Of a stretch of DNA of 64,000 bases, positions 51,308-64,000 are shown piece by piece. Each line of letters starts with the position of its first letter. Position 1 is the first letter of the stretch. The stretch spans positions 1,622,294 through 1,686,293 of the forward strand of contig VZRN01004204.1 of the NCBI GenBank assembly GCA_013397935.1, written 5' to 3'. The notes under the pieces were generated by a model. The model saw only the letters and a list, made by a program, of their open reading frames with translations, searched no databases and was not told the origin of the DNA. The position numbers and the translations under genes were made by a program. The stretch is from Dasyornis broadbenti (lineage: Eukaryota; Chordata; Aves; Passeriformes; Dasyornithidae).

Positions 51308-51375
51308 ACAAAGAATATTCTGAGTTGGAAGGGACTCGCAAGGATCATCCAAGTCCAACTCCTGGCCCTGCACAT
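51308..51375 (-). mobile_element. CR1 LINE 3' tip, minus strand (very short)
   Basis: CAAAGAATATTCTGAGTTGG, AAGGGACTCGCAAGGATCAT, CCAAGTCCAACTCCTGGCCC and TGCACA match the terminal 65 or so bases of a CR1 subfamily different from the copies at 25856 and 36453. Everything 5' of that is missing. Confidence 0.75.
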
Positions 51376-54300
51376 TCAATTGCTATGAATGATTATAAGT
51401 TTCCCTTGAATAACACTGATCAAAATGACTGTATTTAATATTTTGGGCTTACCTGGAAAAATAACTTCAAATACTGGATGTTGGCTATAAGTTTAAATTT
51501 TACTCACATTGAATCAATGCAAACCAGAGATATTTAGTGGATTGACAACAAGGTAGCTACAAGGAAGTTTCATCCACCTTTACTTTGCCAAGGGAAAATT
51601 AGGCAGGGAGTCATAGAGTTAAAATGCTGAATGATTTACATCCCCAAATAACAAGAGAAGAAAATGAAATTCTGTTTCTATTTCTTCAGAGCAATTAAGA
51701 CTGCCAGCTGCCTGGGCACAAAAACCCAAGAAAACCCACTATCTCCTGCTAACGTTTTATTATAGTCACTGCCTGACAATAATTTTTGTCAAAGAGCCAC
51801 GTTCTGTAAACACTTGTCAGTGGTCTCTGCTGCCTTGCTTTGCTCCTGTGGCGAAGCATGAAGTGAAACAGCGATGCAGGAGTATTACCACAGTTGTTTT
51901 CTCTCCTCTGACAATAGCCAGGCTTCTTTGGAAGGACCTCCGTGTTGGCAGGCTTCTTTTCATGACAACAAGGCAGCCAATTTTGGATATCACATGCAGC
52001 TGAAAAATTGTGAGTAAACTGCCATTACTTACAGTAGGAATGAAAAGGCTTTCACTTGCAGAAGGGAAGATCACAGGTCAACAAGAAATTCTTTTTTATT
52101 TAGGTGGACTGGAGAGAAAATGAGGGTTCGTGCCCTTGAATTGCAGCAATCCTTTGTTCTGTTATCTTCTTATACAAAAGTGGGAGAGCCAAACACATTT
52201 CATTTGTACTCAGAGACGAGAGTTACCCCCGTGCTCAGTTATACTGGACAAAGCTCTTTTGAATCGTCTGGGACAAAAGCATGCAGTTTGTATTAAGCAC
52301 AGATTCCCCTTACAATGCCAATTTGGTTTCTGAGGCACAAGTTTTACACGTACTTAAGTATCACTGTGCTTAGTGTTGCAGTGTTTAACTGGTTGAGGGT
52401 CTCGACTCTTACTTGTACAGGGAAGTCAGGCACACAAAAGTCAAAGCCCTGTTTGTTTCTGCCCTTGCTTAGAGGTTCTCTAATGGCCAAGGGCAGACAG
52501 CAGTTCAGCACCTCTTTCCATGTGCCAAGTCAGCTGGGTCTGGACCAACAGGAATCCCCATAGCTCTACAGACACATCTTTAAGAATCCAAATTCTTTAA
52601 AATCAGTCTCTAAATGACTAAATAAAACAAATCTCTCTGGGATGGTATGATGCTAAGAACCACGTGTCTTTAGAAAAGCCTCTGAGTTTCACAAGCATGC
52701 TACTCCACGCCCAGGGAGTAGTTAAGGTCCTCCTTGTACAGTAGGTGATGCTAGAGTGAGTTTTCCTCCTACTGGTTTCCAACACCCTTAGTTTCCAGAG
52801 AGGGATGTTTTTGCATTGGCATGATGCAGACTGGAAGAAAGCAGTTCTTCAGCGGCTGTGCCAGGCGAGGCGCTGCCACACACAGCTTGACTGTGCTGAT
52901 ACTAAATGCTCTGATTCTCCTCCTAAATAACAGTGCTAAATAAAACAGCAAGGTGAAGTCTCTCATTACACAGGCATAAGGAGGTAGGGGACGTGAGGCA
53001 TCTTACTGGGTGGGCTTTCCTATTTGCTCCCCTTTCTGTTTTTCTGGATTTGAGTTTTAAAATGGGTTGTATTTTGCCTGCAGCAATTTCTTTTAATAAC
53101 TGCAATTATTCTCTTCCATTGTTCTGACTCTTACAAGCAAATTAGGGAAATTCAAAGGCAATTTTCATGGTTGTTTGTTGTCTGGGGTTTATGAATGGCT
53201 CTTCTATTTCACTGGGACGTTTCATTAAATAAATAATGAGTGTGGCACAAGAGTCACAAACAGTCAGATAGAAATAATTTCGTTTTAGGGACAGACGCCA
53301 CTTGGTGCTTAGGTGAGCATGCAGGAGACACAGCAGGACTCGTTCCAGCTAGTTATATTTACAGTTTCCAAGTTTAAGAAAGGACAATTTTGCTCTCCTC
53401 ACATGTGACCGTGCATCTTTAAAGATCTTATTTCGCACGTTTCTCACACCCTACCCAGAAATCCATGAAAAGAGGGGGTAGTGTTGGGAGGTTTCACATC
53501 CCCTCTTCTCTCAGTGCTTGCATAGCAGGCAGAGAGAAGTTGCAGGCCACAGCAAAGGGCAACCTGAATAAATAACACCAGGCCTTTTTGACATACTGTG
53601 TGGGAAATAACATTCACAATGTGAGCTTACAACAACAGCAAGACTATATTTCTGGAAAAAATCCAAAGTCAAAGCCTCCAAAAAAGACTCAAGCATCCAT
53701 TTATCCTGCTCAAAATATCATGCAAATATGTCACTAAGTGGCATTCATCAATGACAGAGGATCAAGAACACATGCCAAATCATTTCATGTTCAATCTGGC
53801 TGGAGGAAAGTGAATGTACAAGGCAAACTTAAGCTAATAACTTCCAAATGCTCCCCTATCTCTGAGTTTTTTAGCATAAAACAGGACTAATTCCCACTAC
53901 CATTAGCGTGCATATTCTCCTCTGCTAGATCACTGTAGACACAAGCCAGGTATAAAAGACAAGCCTAACGTTTTTAGCCTGGTTTAGTTTTTTAAACCTC
54001 TGATCAACTGTAATCAAATCCAGTGAAGTGGGAGAAATCTCAGCCTAAGTTACACGAAATTAAATTGGATTCCATATATCCAGCATTGTGCTGATGTCCT
54101 AGTGGGCTGTAGAGGCTCAACAGCATCAGGTATCTTTATAAATGTTCCCAGTGGGCACCCATAATCAGCCATGAGTCAGGCACCTGAATGATCCTGAGCT
54201 TAATTCCAGTTCCTGCTGAATTACTTTACTACATACTTTTTAATGTTGATGAAGACAGAGAAACGAGAAGTCTCAGCAAAATACCTGTAACCTGGCTAAC

Positions 54301-55305
54301 AATTCACATGCAGAATCTTCTCTGCTTATCTAATATAGTTTGTGCATCGCAGATTTTGTGCAACCTGCCTTGGCTACAGACAGAAATCCAGCCATTCTCC
54401 TCCTGAATGAGTCAGCAGGGGGAAAGTCAGAGACACGGATAAAATATCTATCAAACCCTGTGTTCATAAGGTGCTCTGAAGAGGTCCTGCTTCATAGACA
54501 CAGCTTGGCAACCCATATAATATAGAGCTTCTTCTCAGAGATCTACGCTTATGAGAATTTCTAAAAGCCCAGAGGCAAAAAAATAACTCTGACAGAAGGA
54601 AATTAGCAAAACTCTCCTCCATCTTCTTATCCTAAAGCAACTTGAGACTAGTTCTGGAAATAATAATCTATTCTCAGCAGCTCTTCTCACATAAAGACTG
54701 TGGACCATAAGCTAAATATCACTTTTTATAACTTTTACTCCAGTATTCAGAATCCTCTTTACTTGATGCCTTTGCAAGAGGCAACCATGCACAGCTCAGT
54801 CTACAAAGTTGTTCAGCCTCATGTTCTCCTAAACTCACCAAGACTAAGAAAAATTTGCTTTTCACCCATTGGGAATAAAGGCAGAAGTTCTGTTCAGAAA
54901 ATAGCTATATATGTGCTCACTCAAAATAGTATATAGGTTACTGATATCTCTACAAAAACAAAGAACATTTGTACAAAAAGGAAAACTGATCTTGTGACTC
55001 TTGAATTGTAGACCACAAAGACCCTACTGCTCACAGAATAGGGAAAAGAGCCCTTTGCACCCTCTCTCTTCTACACAGCCATGCCAAGAGAAAGGTGACT
55101 GGTCATCTGGGATCCTTAAACTTTTTGTCACAGAATTTCCAGCCCTGTCATTTGCTTTGAAATTATTCCCTTTTTCTCTGTGTTATGAAACAAATTAATG
55201 GAAGAAAATAAGAAAGTGAGCTGGTTTTGCATTTATTCAGATTTTTTTCCCAAAAAATCTAAGCTTACATGAAGCAGAAGAGAAAACCCTAGACAAAAAA
55301 AAATT

Positions 55306-55323
55306 AAAAAAAAAAAAAAAAAA
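55306..55323. repeat. Poly-A tract (18 A)
   Basis: A18 preceded by A9 and TT. Confidence 0.95.
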
Positions 55324-55814
55324 TCAGTAAATCTACACAGGGACACTTAGACCATTCCATATCTTTGTTTTCTTTTCTTACTCTCTGGTAAACTGAATTT
55401 ATAAATTGAAGGGAAGGCATAAAAATAATCAATGCTTTCTAGAGCCATTATTGGAAATACCTAATGACAAACAACTCTATTAGCAAAAAAACCCCCAAGT
55501 CTTAATTCTGTAGCCTCCTTCATTCTTATGTTGGTTTTGCTGTTCCTGGTCAATAGAAGCGCAGGTTATGATAATTTTAAAAAATCACAGCGTTTACTGT
55601 GAGGAATCATAAAGAGCTGTGGAACAGATAGAAAAAATAGGGCTGGGGAACTAAAGAGAAATAATGATTGTAAGCAGCCTGGATGTAACCTTCTTTATTC
55701 CAAATGAGACTGTTGCCCATTAAGCACGATTTTAAATAGCACACGCTTGCCATCCCAATATGTAACATTTGAACTACTGAAATGATGTTTTCAATAGTGA
55801 GCTTTATTTAGCAA

Positions 55815-55832
55815 AGGGTCTGATCCGAAGCC
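55815..55832. repeat. Short relic of ancient palindromic repeat
   Basis: AAGGGTCTGATCCGAAGCC shares GGGTCTGATCC.AAGC with 41352-41367; only one half-arm remains. Confidence 0.35.
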
Positions 55833-58800
55833 ACTTTATGTAAGGAATTTTTCCTGCTGATTGGAACATATGAAGCCATGAAACAAGGACAACCACAACA
55901 AGTAGACAGAAAACTGAGAGGAGATGGAACAGCAGTAATCATCTACATAAAAGGTTGCAGGGAAAAGGAAGGGAGCAATCTATTCTCCACTTCCAGGGTA
56001 GACAAGATAAAAATAACAGCCTTAAGTTACAAAAAACACCTGCATTTCAGACGGAAAAAAAGACTACAATTTGTTACAGTAGAGCACTGGACTTTGCCAC
56101 AAGATGAAGCAGTAGCCTCTTTCCCCACCTTCAGAACAGCTACCAGACAGCTCTGAGGAGTTGCTGAGGCACATCTGGCTCTGCTTGGGCACTGAAAGAC
56201 CCTTACCTGCCTCATTTCTGGCAATTCTTCCACTATTCCAAATTGCAGAAGTTGTTTGCAGGATGAGAAACCCCAGATCCTTCCATGGTCACCACTACTT
56301 AATCCTCCTCTGTTTCACAGGAAAGCTATGGGAGAGAATGCAGTTATTAGCATTACTCGTATCCTGGAGTGTAGGAAGAGGATGATCGTTACGGAAAGCC
56401 ACTGGAATCTGAGACAAGTGGGGTCCTTGCCACCCCCACAGCTCCCCTACTGCACCCTTCTCTGCTTCTGCTAAAGCAGACACACACATTGTAGGAAAAG
56501 CTGTGGGCTTCAAATGGACATTTACCTCACAGAAAATGAAACAGACAGCGACATATTCAACACTGTTCAGGAGATTTAGAGGCCTAATCCTGACTGGAAA
56601 TGAGGCAGACACTGCATAGTGCCACTTCTGAAAACAGAACTTGAATCTCAGGTGGCATAGGAACCCTTAGAAAACCTATTGCACATTTGAACTAAAATAA
56701 GAGCCTGTATACTGCCATTCATAAGGAAATTTTTCGTCTCCTTTTTACCGTCTACTTGTCATTTGGGTGCCAAACATATATATTTCATAAAGAGTTAATA
56801 AAGAGTTAATGTGCATGTTAGTATATAGTAAATCAGTGGTTACAGAGCCCAGCCATTGTGCAGGTTGCTTCCAAGTTTGGCCTGCAGCCATCTATGGCAC
56901 CTTCAACTGATGAGCTAATAACCTCTGTAATACACACCATCCACTACTTGAGCCACCTATGCTTTCAATCTATCATTTATTACCTTTTCTAAACTATAGA
57001 TAGACCCTTAATTTAAAGAATGACCATTTTATGTTTGCTTGCCTGAATATATATGAGCACTCAGCCACATCATTAAAATAATTTTACTGCTAAGGCATAC
57101 CTAATATTCCAAACAGATAGAGCAGAATTTAAATTAGGGGGAAAAAAGAGATGGTGATTCCTTACAGAAAGGCTTGGAGATGTGACAGGAAAGAAGAAAA
57201 TGGATTTGTATAAAATAACAAGTCCATAAAAACGTGAACTTTACTGAAAAGTTTTCTGGGCTTTGACAGACTCCTGGTTTGCTTTTAGTTTTAATTATGA
57301 TGCTGCATTATCCTTGCAATTTCTGTGTTCCCCAGACCACAGGAGCAAAAGTACTGAAATACCACCACTAATATACCAGGTGTTTTTAAGTCGATGCCAA
57401 AGCATAAAAAAGGTCAGATTTCTATTTCAGAAGAAAGTACATGCTTCCTACAATCCTAAACTGCATCAGATCAAGGAGAACAGGTAATTAAGGCAACTGA
57501 GTACAAAAGAGGAAGAAGGAGGTTACATTAAAAATCCTAACCAAATGCATGCATGTACTTTTAATTTTTGCAGTCTCAGGTCTGGAGTCATGGGATGGGA
57601 GAGGGAAACCTCCTTTGTTTCCCACATATGTATCTTTCATTTCACGATTACAAAGAGAGGTCCAAATCCATGACTCAAAGGGAAATAAAAACCGTTCAAT
57701 GTCCTCAGTGCTTTAAAATGGCTTTCTAGAAACATGGTGCATAAATATTTGGGTGGGCAAGCTTTGCAAACAGGCACGGAGACATGAGAACTTGGGGGGT
57801 ACTACTGTTCAGAGAAACAAAGGACCCTTTTTCTAGTCTCCCTTTGCTTACCTCAATATAAATAGTCCTTCACTGCAGCTGGGATGCTGCTCCTTGTGCA
57901 TGACAGTCTGAAAATTCTGTGGTTTTCACTTAAATTCAGCTTTACGCTAAACGAACACTACATTTGTGCCCGGCATTTACAGACAGATTTTTATCTTGCC
58001 TGAAGGCGGGCCCATGAATTCCTTTTGTTGGATGGCATAGTGGTGGTGAGCATCCAGCTATCCTCTGGTGGGGGAAAGTGAAGCTCTTTCCTTTCATCTC
58101 TGGCAGCCTTGATGGGAAACTCAGTTCTGGCAATTTAACTTATCCTCTTCTGTGACCCCCCTTGCAGCTGGAGAAGTGCCAAGCCTGGAAAAAAAAAAAA
58201 GACAAAAGACATTATTCTGAGAAGGTGAGAGACACAGGAGCTACCTTGGAAGCCCTTGGTGGGGGCTTGCATGGCAAGTATGAGATTTGACAGTAACTCC
58301 CCTTTGCCCTTCAGTTTACCACCTGCTCTGCTCTGCTGGAAGGATTCAATTCTTTTGCAAAACACAAAGCTGTGAAACTTCAGAAATTAAATCCATGCAA
58401 TGAGATCCTCTTGCCTCCTTTTTCACAAAGCTGTCAAAATAATGATGTATTCATGGTGTTTTACTTGATGTGTGAAATTTCCAGCTCACAGATATGAATC
58501 AAAGCACTCTGTGCTATTTATCCTCTCAAAAGGATTTTGAGCCGCTTGCTTTTAATAGATAGAAACTATAATTTTAGAAGGTGGGTAGGGAAACTTCACT
58601 TTACACTTGAATGGACAGCTCAAGGTGATAAGGGAAGTGCTTGGGAATCACAGCAAGCAAAAATGTTTTTTGTCCAGTTACACCACGGCCATTCCACATC
58701 TTGTCTGATTTAAGGGAGAGGGATCTGAAGTGGAAGAATGCAGAGGATATGTGCATACAGCCATGTATACCCAGCATTGTTCTCCTCTGGGAGATGCATA

Positions 58801-59823
58801 CTAATTGCAATGTCACAATTCAGAGCAGGGAAGTGGCAATTCCATTCCATTATTGTGTGTCTTTGTCTTAGTTGGACATGGCACCACAAGCTCAGCTGTG
58901 CTGCCCAGCTTCACTGCAGTGAAGCAGCCTCCTCCTTCAAGGCTTTGGGATACCTTTAATTCACAGGCAGATACTCAGCAAAAAATACTTCAGCAGAATC
59001 AGGTCAGCCTGACATGGTTAGTCAAAGATCCTTTTCTCTTACCCACTGACCTTTAAAACACATTGAAAAACAGTTACGAGTTACACTGGCTTTATACGGG
59101 AATGTATTTACTATTTCTTAATTTATTTATGCGTCAAGTGCAGTCAGATTACAGTGGAAACACATCAGGCCATGCATACAAAATGCATGATGAATTGCAA
59201 AGTTGGGCCAAAGTTCCCAGCTGGGTAAACTGGCACAGGCACTTTGACTTTTTGAACTTGGATGGATTTACAGCCAGCTCAAGTCCAAACTGTATTGCCA
59301 CAGAGATTAGAATCCGTGGGAATGCTTTTCCTTTTGCATTTGCTCTTCTCCTCGAGCTCATCACCACTGTCAGCCATATGTGGGACTGTGTAATGCTGGT
59401 GTCACGTAAACAGCATTTCTTAACACTGAGATGAAGATGGACCGAACCAGGTTTTGGGTACCACTCTACTGTGAATTTGTACTAGAGGACTGAACCCCCA
59501 TCAAACGAATAAAAATATACTCAGAACCCACAGAAATCAATCAGGAAACTTCTTTGTGTTGCAGCAGGTTGAACTTGGTTTTTTTAAAATGTCTTTTATA
59601 GAATTCAGACTTACTGAGCTTCAATAATGACTGAAAAGACTACAATATCAATGATTTTTAAAATATCTGTCTTGTGACTTTTCTACAAACTACTCATAAA
59701 TGTAAATATTTTTGCAAATGTGCAATTCTTACCAACAATTTACTTGCTATCCCAGAAAGATTTTTTTAACACAGCTGCAGAAGATGCAATGCTTTTTCTT
59801 GAGATTTCAAACCTCCTGAGCAA

Positions 59824-59875
59824 CCAATTATGTTGATTGAAAATTGGTTGTTTCCTTCACCAATTTCCCACCAAT
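59824..59875. promoter_or_regulatory. Cluster of four CCAAT motifs (NF-Y type)
   Basis: CCAAT occurs at 59824-59828, in reverse (ATTGG) at 59843-59847, and forward at 59860-59864 and 59871-59875. The last one reads ACCAATCAGG, close to the ideal NF-Y site. The first and second lie in a perfect 8-bp inverted repeat (CAACCAAT / ATTGGTTG). Clusters of CCAAT are known in promoters and some LTRs; no TATA box or gene start is recognised nearby, so the role is a guess. Confidence 0.3.
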
Positions 59876-61258
59876 CAGGACAACATCACTGCACAGGTTC
59901 CTAATCAGGATTCATTCAGGTGGATGCAAAAAGGTTTGTGAGGTCTTCTCTTGGATTACTTTGTGCTATTCTTCAGGATAAGAGGCTTGACTTCTAAAAA
60001 ATAAAATAAAATCAGCTCATAAGAGCAAATTATATATGAGTGATATACAGGAAAAAAAGCAACTGCACTTACAGGAACATTACCTGAGGATAGAATCTTC
60101 TACAAAGCATCTATCTCTTCAGTGTAACCTTTTACAGAACAGTCCTGAAACAGAAAACAAAGAAATCTTCACAGAAGTTCTCAGTCACATCACATGCTCT
60201 AAGAATTAAACTCCACCTATAGAAATTTACATACAACAGACACATACCCAGTTATTCCGCCTAATTATCTCTGTTGGCTTTGTATTAATTTAAAGAGGAC
60301 TTTAATGAATGTCATGAAAATCTTATGTATTTCCTCCCTGTCTTCAGAGACTTGAGTTTAACAAAAAATCCTAGCATAACATTTAACTTCAGACACAAGG
60401 GAAACCACTGAAATGGCTGTTCGGCTTCTACCTGAATTTATTGGTGCTCTTTCAAATGCCAGTGCTGACGGCTATTTTTCTTTCATAAAAGATGGGGCAA
60501 ATATCTTGACATGCTGCTGGAACCGGTAAGCAGCTCCCAGGCATGCCTACGGCAGCAGACCAAGTTAATTCCGTGCCTGTCATCAGACCCTGCAAAATTG
60601 GATGTCATGTGCTTCAGCACATGTTATGGCATCTGCAGGGCATTTTGCTGCTGGAGATTGTGTCTTGTAGCAATGTGACATGAGGCACACTGGGCATTAC
60701 CCCCAGTCTGCACCTCTCAGGCTTTTCAGTTCCTCCTTTCTGCAGCTCCTACTGTAGACTCTTTCATATATTCATAAGCCCATATGACCTTGAAATTTTT
60801 GGAGGTTCGGTTGTCCAAGTATTGCCTCTCTACCAAGATTAAGGTTCAGGCACTGAGTTTAGCAGTCTGCCATTTTCTGGTGTTATTAACTGCAAAAGAC
60901 TCAATTCTTTTCCACTCTTTCACCTTTCTTTAAGACTATCCAAAACTAGCAGTAAACTTTGACAGGACAGGAATTACTGACTCCTTCTTGAAGGGCATTG
61001 TACCTAAATGGACATGGAGAAGATTCCTTATAATGAAGATTTCCCCAGTAGAAAGTCTATTTATTAAGCAAAATGTCTATTTAAAAAAATTCCATAGCCA
61101 TACTTTAATGATGAGCCACTTTGACTAATGCAGTGCATTTTATTATAAGATATTCTCATATTTGATACTGGCTTTGCTCTATGCTTTCTGTCTCTAGTCA
61201 GGCTGTTGCATGTTCTTTTTTTTTCTTTTTTCTCAACTTTAATTAAGTAGGCAATCCC

Positions 61259-61279
61259 TTTTTTTTTTTTTTTTTTTTT
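61259..61279. repeat. Poly-T tract (21 T)
   Basis: T21 with further T-rich sequence at 61215-61231. Confidence 0.95.
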
Positions 61280-61894
61280 GTTATGAAATGCATCCCTTTC
61301 CTGTGAAAGCTGATTAACAAAATACAACTTGAGAAGTTAAAGACATAATCTAAGAAGTAGATCGCAGGTATGAAAAGTATCCAGACAAGTACACACACAC
61401 TGACAGCAAATTAAAAAAAGATTAAAGGTGGTATTTATTATCCCTTGGATGCCAGGTATTATAGTTAAAGAACCGACAGCAGTACTGGCCTCTGATTATC
61501 AATGAAAAGGCAGCTCGTTCTCCTCATTTTAAACATATTTATCAGACTATTCTTTATTCAATGCTGAAAAGCAAGGTGTGAAGGTACGGATGTACATCAG
61601 CACATGCTTGTCAACACTAAATCATTTTCAGCATGACAGAAATAATAAAGCCACAGAGCCATCCCCTCCTTTGGTTGGCATGACAAATTTTGAAAGGCTG
61701 AATTTCAGGGCTTAATAAGAAAAGAGAAACTGTGAGAGAGCAGAGAATGAAAAAAAAAAGGGGAAAAAAACTCCCTCCAAACCCAATAATTCTCTCTCTC
61801 TGTAGAAGCAGCTTTATAATCATGCATTTCCTAACCATGTGAACACCTCCCCAGGAGCAGTGAGTACATATGCCTTCTTTTCTTTTTTTTTCAG

Positions 61895-62023
61895 CTGGAA
61901 CAGTTTGAGACTCATATTGAGAACACGACCCTAAAGCTGTCAGTTGACTCCTTCCACCCAGCACAGTCCCAAAGCTCTGCAGATTTACAGAGGCTATCAC
62001 TGCAAGCTTACACTGTTGATTAG
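61895..62023 (+). other. Candidate terminal coding exon (unproven)
   Basis: A near-ideal acceptor (CTTCTTTTCTTTTTTTTCAG, ending 61894) is followed by 42 open codons in frame with the acceptor and a TAG stop at 62021-62023. The peptide starts LEQFETHIENTTLKLSVD and ends LQRLSLQAYTVD. It contains one NTT glycosylation motif and a balanced, coding-like composition. No polyadenylation signal is obvious shortly after, and no partner exon is recognised. It could equally be chance. Confidence 0.15.
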
Positions 62024-63811
62024 TAAGGACAATTTAGGCTGATAATCTTACTTCATTGCATTCATAAGGACTGAGTCATGGGGGTCTTTTCATCTGCTTT
62101 TCATTTCTAAGAACCTGAGAAATTTTACCACATTCAGCAACTTAATAGATGATGTGGCTTAGAACTACATTCCACAACAGCAGAGCACCCTGGAGATACA
62201 CTCACTTGTCATAATATATAAAGCTTCTTCCAAATCCATTGTGCGTGGCTTTACACTGTTCACTGCAGACCTTGAAGGAAGAAAAGACTCTTTTCTTGTC
62301 TCATTGCTCCCATGATGACGTTTGAAAGCCAGCAAATGAAATATTGGAAAGGAGTCTCAGGGTTCTGTTATATATTTGTTTTTCTCTAAGAAACAGAGTG
62401 GAAAATGGCTTCACAGAAAGTTACTTCAGAGCGGAATTATGAATGTTATTTACAGAATACCCTAGGCATTAATATTTGACTTGTACAGGTATACTTGCTA
62501 GAAAAAAAAGGTACACATCTCTTGTACAATATTAATCAATACAACATCCCAAGATATGAAGCTGCAGAGCCAGACATCTGTGCAGAAATAAAGAGAAGCT
62601 CAGTTACCAGCTTCAACTGCAACCAGAAACAAAGCACTGACAGCCTGGCTGACCAGCTCTGGTGCCTCAGCATCGGGCGCTCACATGAACTTCAAACCAC
62701 CTGTAATTAGGTATGGCAGTACTAGGTATCCATAGTCTCTTTTTAGGGAAAAGAAATTAGTGAAGATTTTTCTCCTTGGCCACTTGAATTTTCACCAGTC
62801 TTGGTTTTTTGGCCATATCATTAGAAAACTCAAAAGAACATTTTTGAGAAGATAATTTTTTGGGAAGTGAAATGAAAGAAACAGCTCTTTCTCATATGTT
62901 TTCACACATGTTAAGCATGCAAAATGGGGGGTGTTGTCTCTGTCTTTTTTTCGGTTTTACTGTAAATATACAGAAACTAAAATACCCTATCTAGCAGCAA
63001 CACAAAACTTTTGAGTGCTGTTGCCACCACAAGAAATCTCCTTCACTTATGAGCGAATGATATACATAGATTTAACCTTCCTGTATGGTAGCACAGAAGC
63101 TGAGAGACATTTTCATTTTGCATCTGTGGAAATTCAACAAGAGAGGCTCAAGCAGTCTACATATTTTCTAAATATACTTAACTTGGGCATTTCAAGAATG
63201 CAAAATTCCACTTACCTTTAGGATTTCAGAGAGCACCTTGTGCGAATCCCCAGTATTAAAGACTGGTCCTCCTCCCTCTGTGAATGCAGCCATTAATATT
63301 ATATGACAGTGCTGGTAAAGGAACAGACGGGGGAATTAATGTCACTCAGGTAATGTTATCTCCTGAACACTGTTTTGCTTTTCAATGCTCAACTCGCAAT
63401 CTCTGCTTTTTCATGTTTTCATTTCCATTCATAAATGGTGACTTACGTGTGCATAAGTCTGATATGATAAAAGCATAAACTGGACTCTTCTCCCAGACCA
63501 AAAAGCTGCTATTCAGGACCACGCTGACATTGATATGGGCAGCTGGAGGACTGGGACACAGACTGCCATGAGAATAACATGGAATAGCCAAACCTATAGG
63601 TGACACTCAAGAATTACACGTGTCATCATCCCAGTTAGTTAAAATCCCAAGATTTGGAATAAAGGGCACAAGCAGGAAACCAAGAGCACCAGTTTGTCCT
63701 GTTGCACACCCAGCTCACATCTCAGCTGGCAATGTAATATTGGGGTATCCAAGAAATCTCACCATCTCCTGCCTCTGTATGACTCTGTAATGTCTCTGAA
63801 AAACAGGATAT

Positions 63812-63826
63812 GCCCCCTGGTTGTCA
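63812..63826 (-). promoter_or_regulatory. CTCF-like binding motif
   Basis: GCCCCCTGGTTGTCA differs at 2 of 15 positions from the reverse complement of the CTCF core as I know it (GCCCCCTGGTGGCCA), so the motif points along the minus strand. Occupancy cannot be judged from sequence. Confidence 0.3.
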
Positions 63827-64000
63827 GCCAAGGGAAGATATTTTGAAACCAGCCTGTAGGCTTGGCATGACTAATTCTGAAACAGCAGATGAGCAGCCCT
63901 CTGCTCTGCCCAGCCAAGACAGAGACACTTACTTTGGTCAGGGCTTCACACAATCTCACCTTCTTTCACACACCCCAAAACTGGTTGTCAGGCTTCTGCC

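Larger units (their letters stand above)
51376..64000. other. Long non-coding stretch, no gene recognised
   Basis: No recognisable gene or young transposon. It holds A tracts at 55295-55303 and 55306-55323, T21 at 61259-61279, an old-repeat relic at 55815-55832, a CCAAT cluster (59824-59875), a candidate terminal exon (61895-62023) and a CTCF-like site (63812-63826). Two short tandem duplications occur (TAAAGAGTTAA near 56789-56811; GTACAG-type repeats are elsewhere). Remaining frames are short and unrecognised. Confidence 0.65.

Overview
The window looks like vertebrate, almost certainly avian, nuclear DNA. Four or five fragments of the CR1 LINE family can be recognised, some ending in the bird-typical (TCATAGAAT)n / ATTCTATGA 3' tail, together with two solo long terminal repeats (LTRs) of avian endogenous-retrovirus type. 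The background is AT-leaning, CpG-poor and full of poly-A/poly-T tracts. A 239-base N block and one isolated N show it is a draft assembly. The species cannot be named from this sequence. Family recognition rests on remembered consensus sequences, since no search was possible.

No complete or recognisable protein-coding host gene is present. The open frames are mostly short, lie on both strands, and fall in repeats or ordinary non-coding DNA, so the window reads as a gene desert or a very long intron. Two or three stretches have splice-site-like borders with an open frame between or after them (7049-7172 plus strand, 61895-62023 plus strand, more weakly 45058-45267). They are offered only as exon candidates.

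Layout: 1-56 is an A-rich simple repeat. 2760-3445 is a complete minus-strand solo LTR whose purine-rich 3' part has become a 160-bp uninterrupted (TTCCC)n/(GGGAA)n array. 8655-8795 is a CR1 relic. 11605-13905 is a plus-strand, internally deleted CR1 copy, split by a plus-strand solo LTR (11923-12878) flanked by the exact 5-bp duplication TGGAC. 25856-26490, 36453-36772 and 51308-51375 are 5'-truncated CR1 copies on the minus strand. Small relics of older palindromic amniote repeats lie near 4716, 15561, 34401, 41352 and 55815.

Between the repeats lie several AT-rich stretches that keep CpGs and carry TAAT-type motifs (about 2100-2500, 14600-14910, 17560-17900, 38530-39000, 49660-50200). This is how conserved non-coding regulatory elements often look, but conservation cannot be tested here. 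A four-copy CCAAT cluster (59824-59875) and a CTCF-like site (63812-63826) are the clearest single regulatory candidates. I found no convincing new biological system. The most informative structures are the datable nested insertion and the repeat expansion born inside an LTR.
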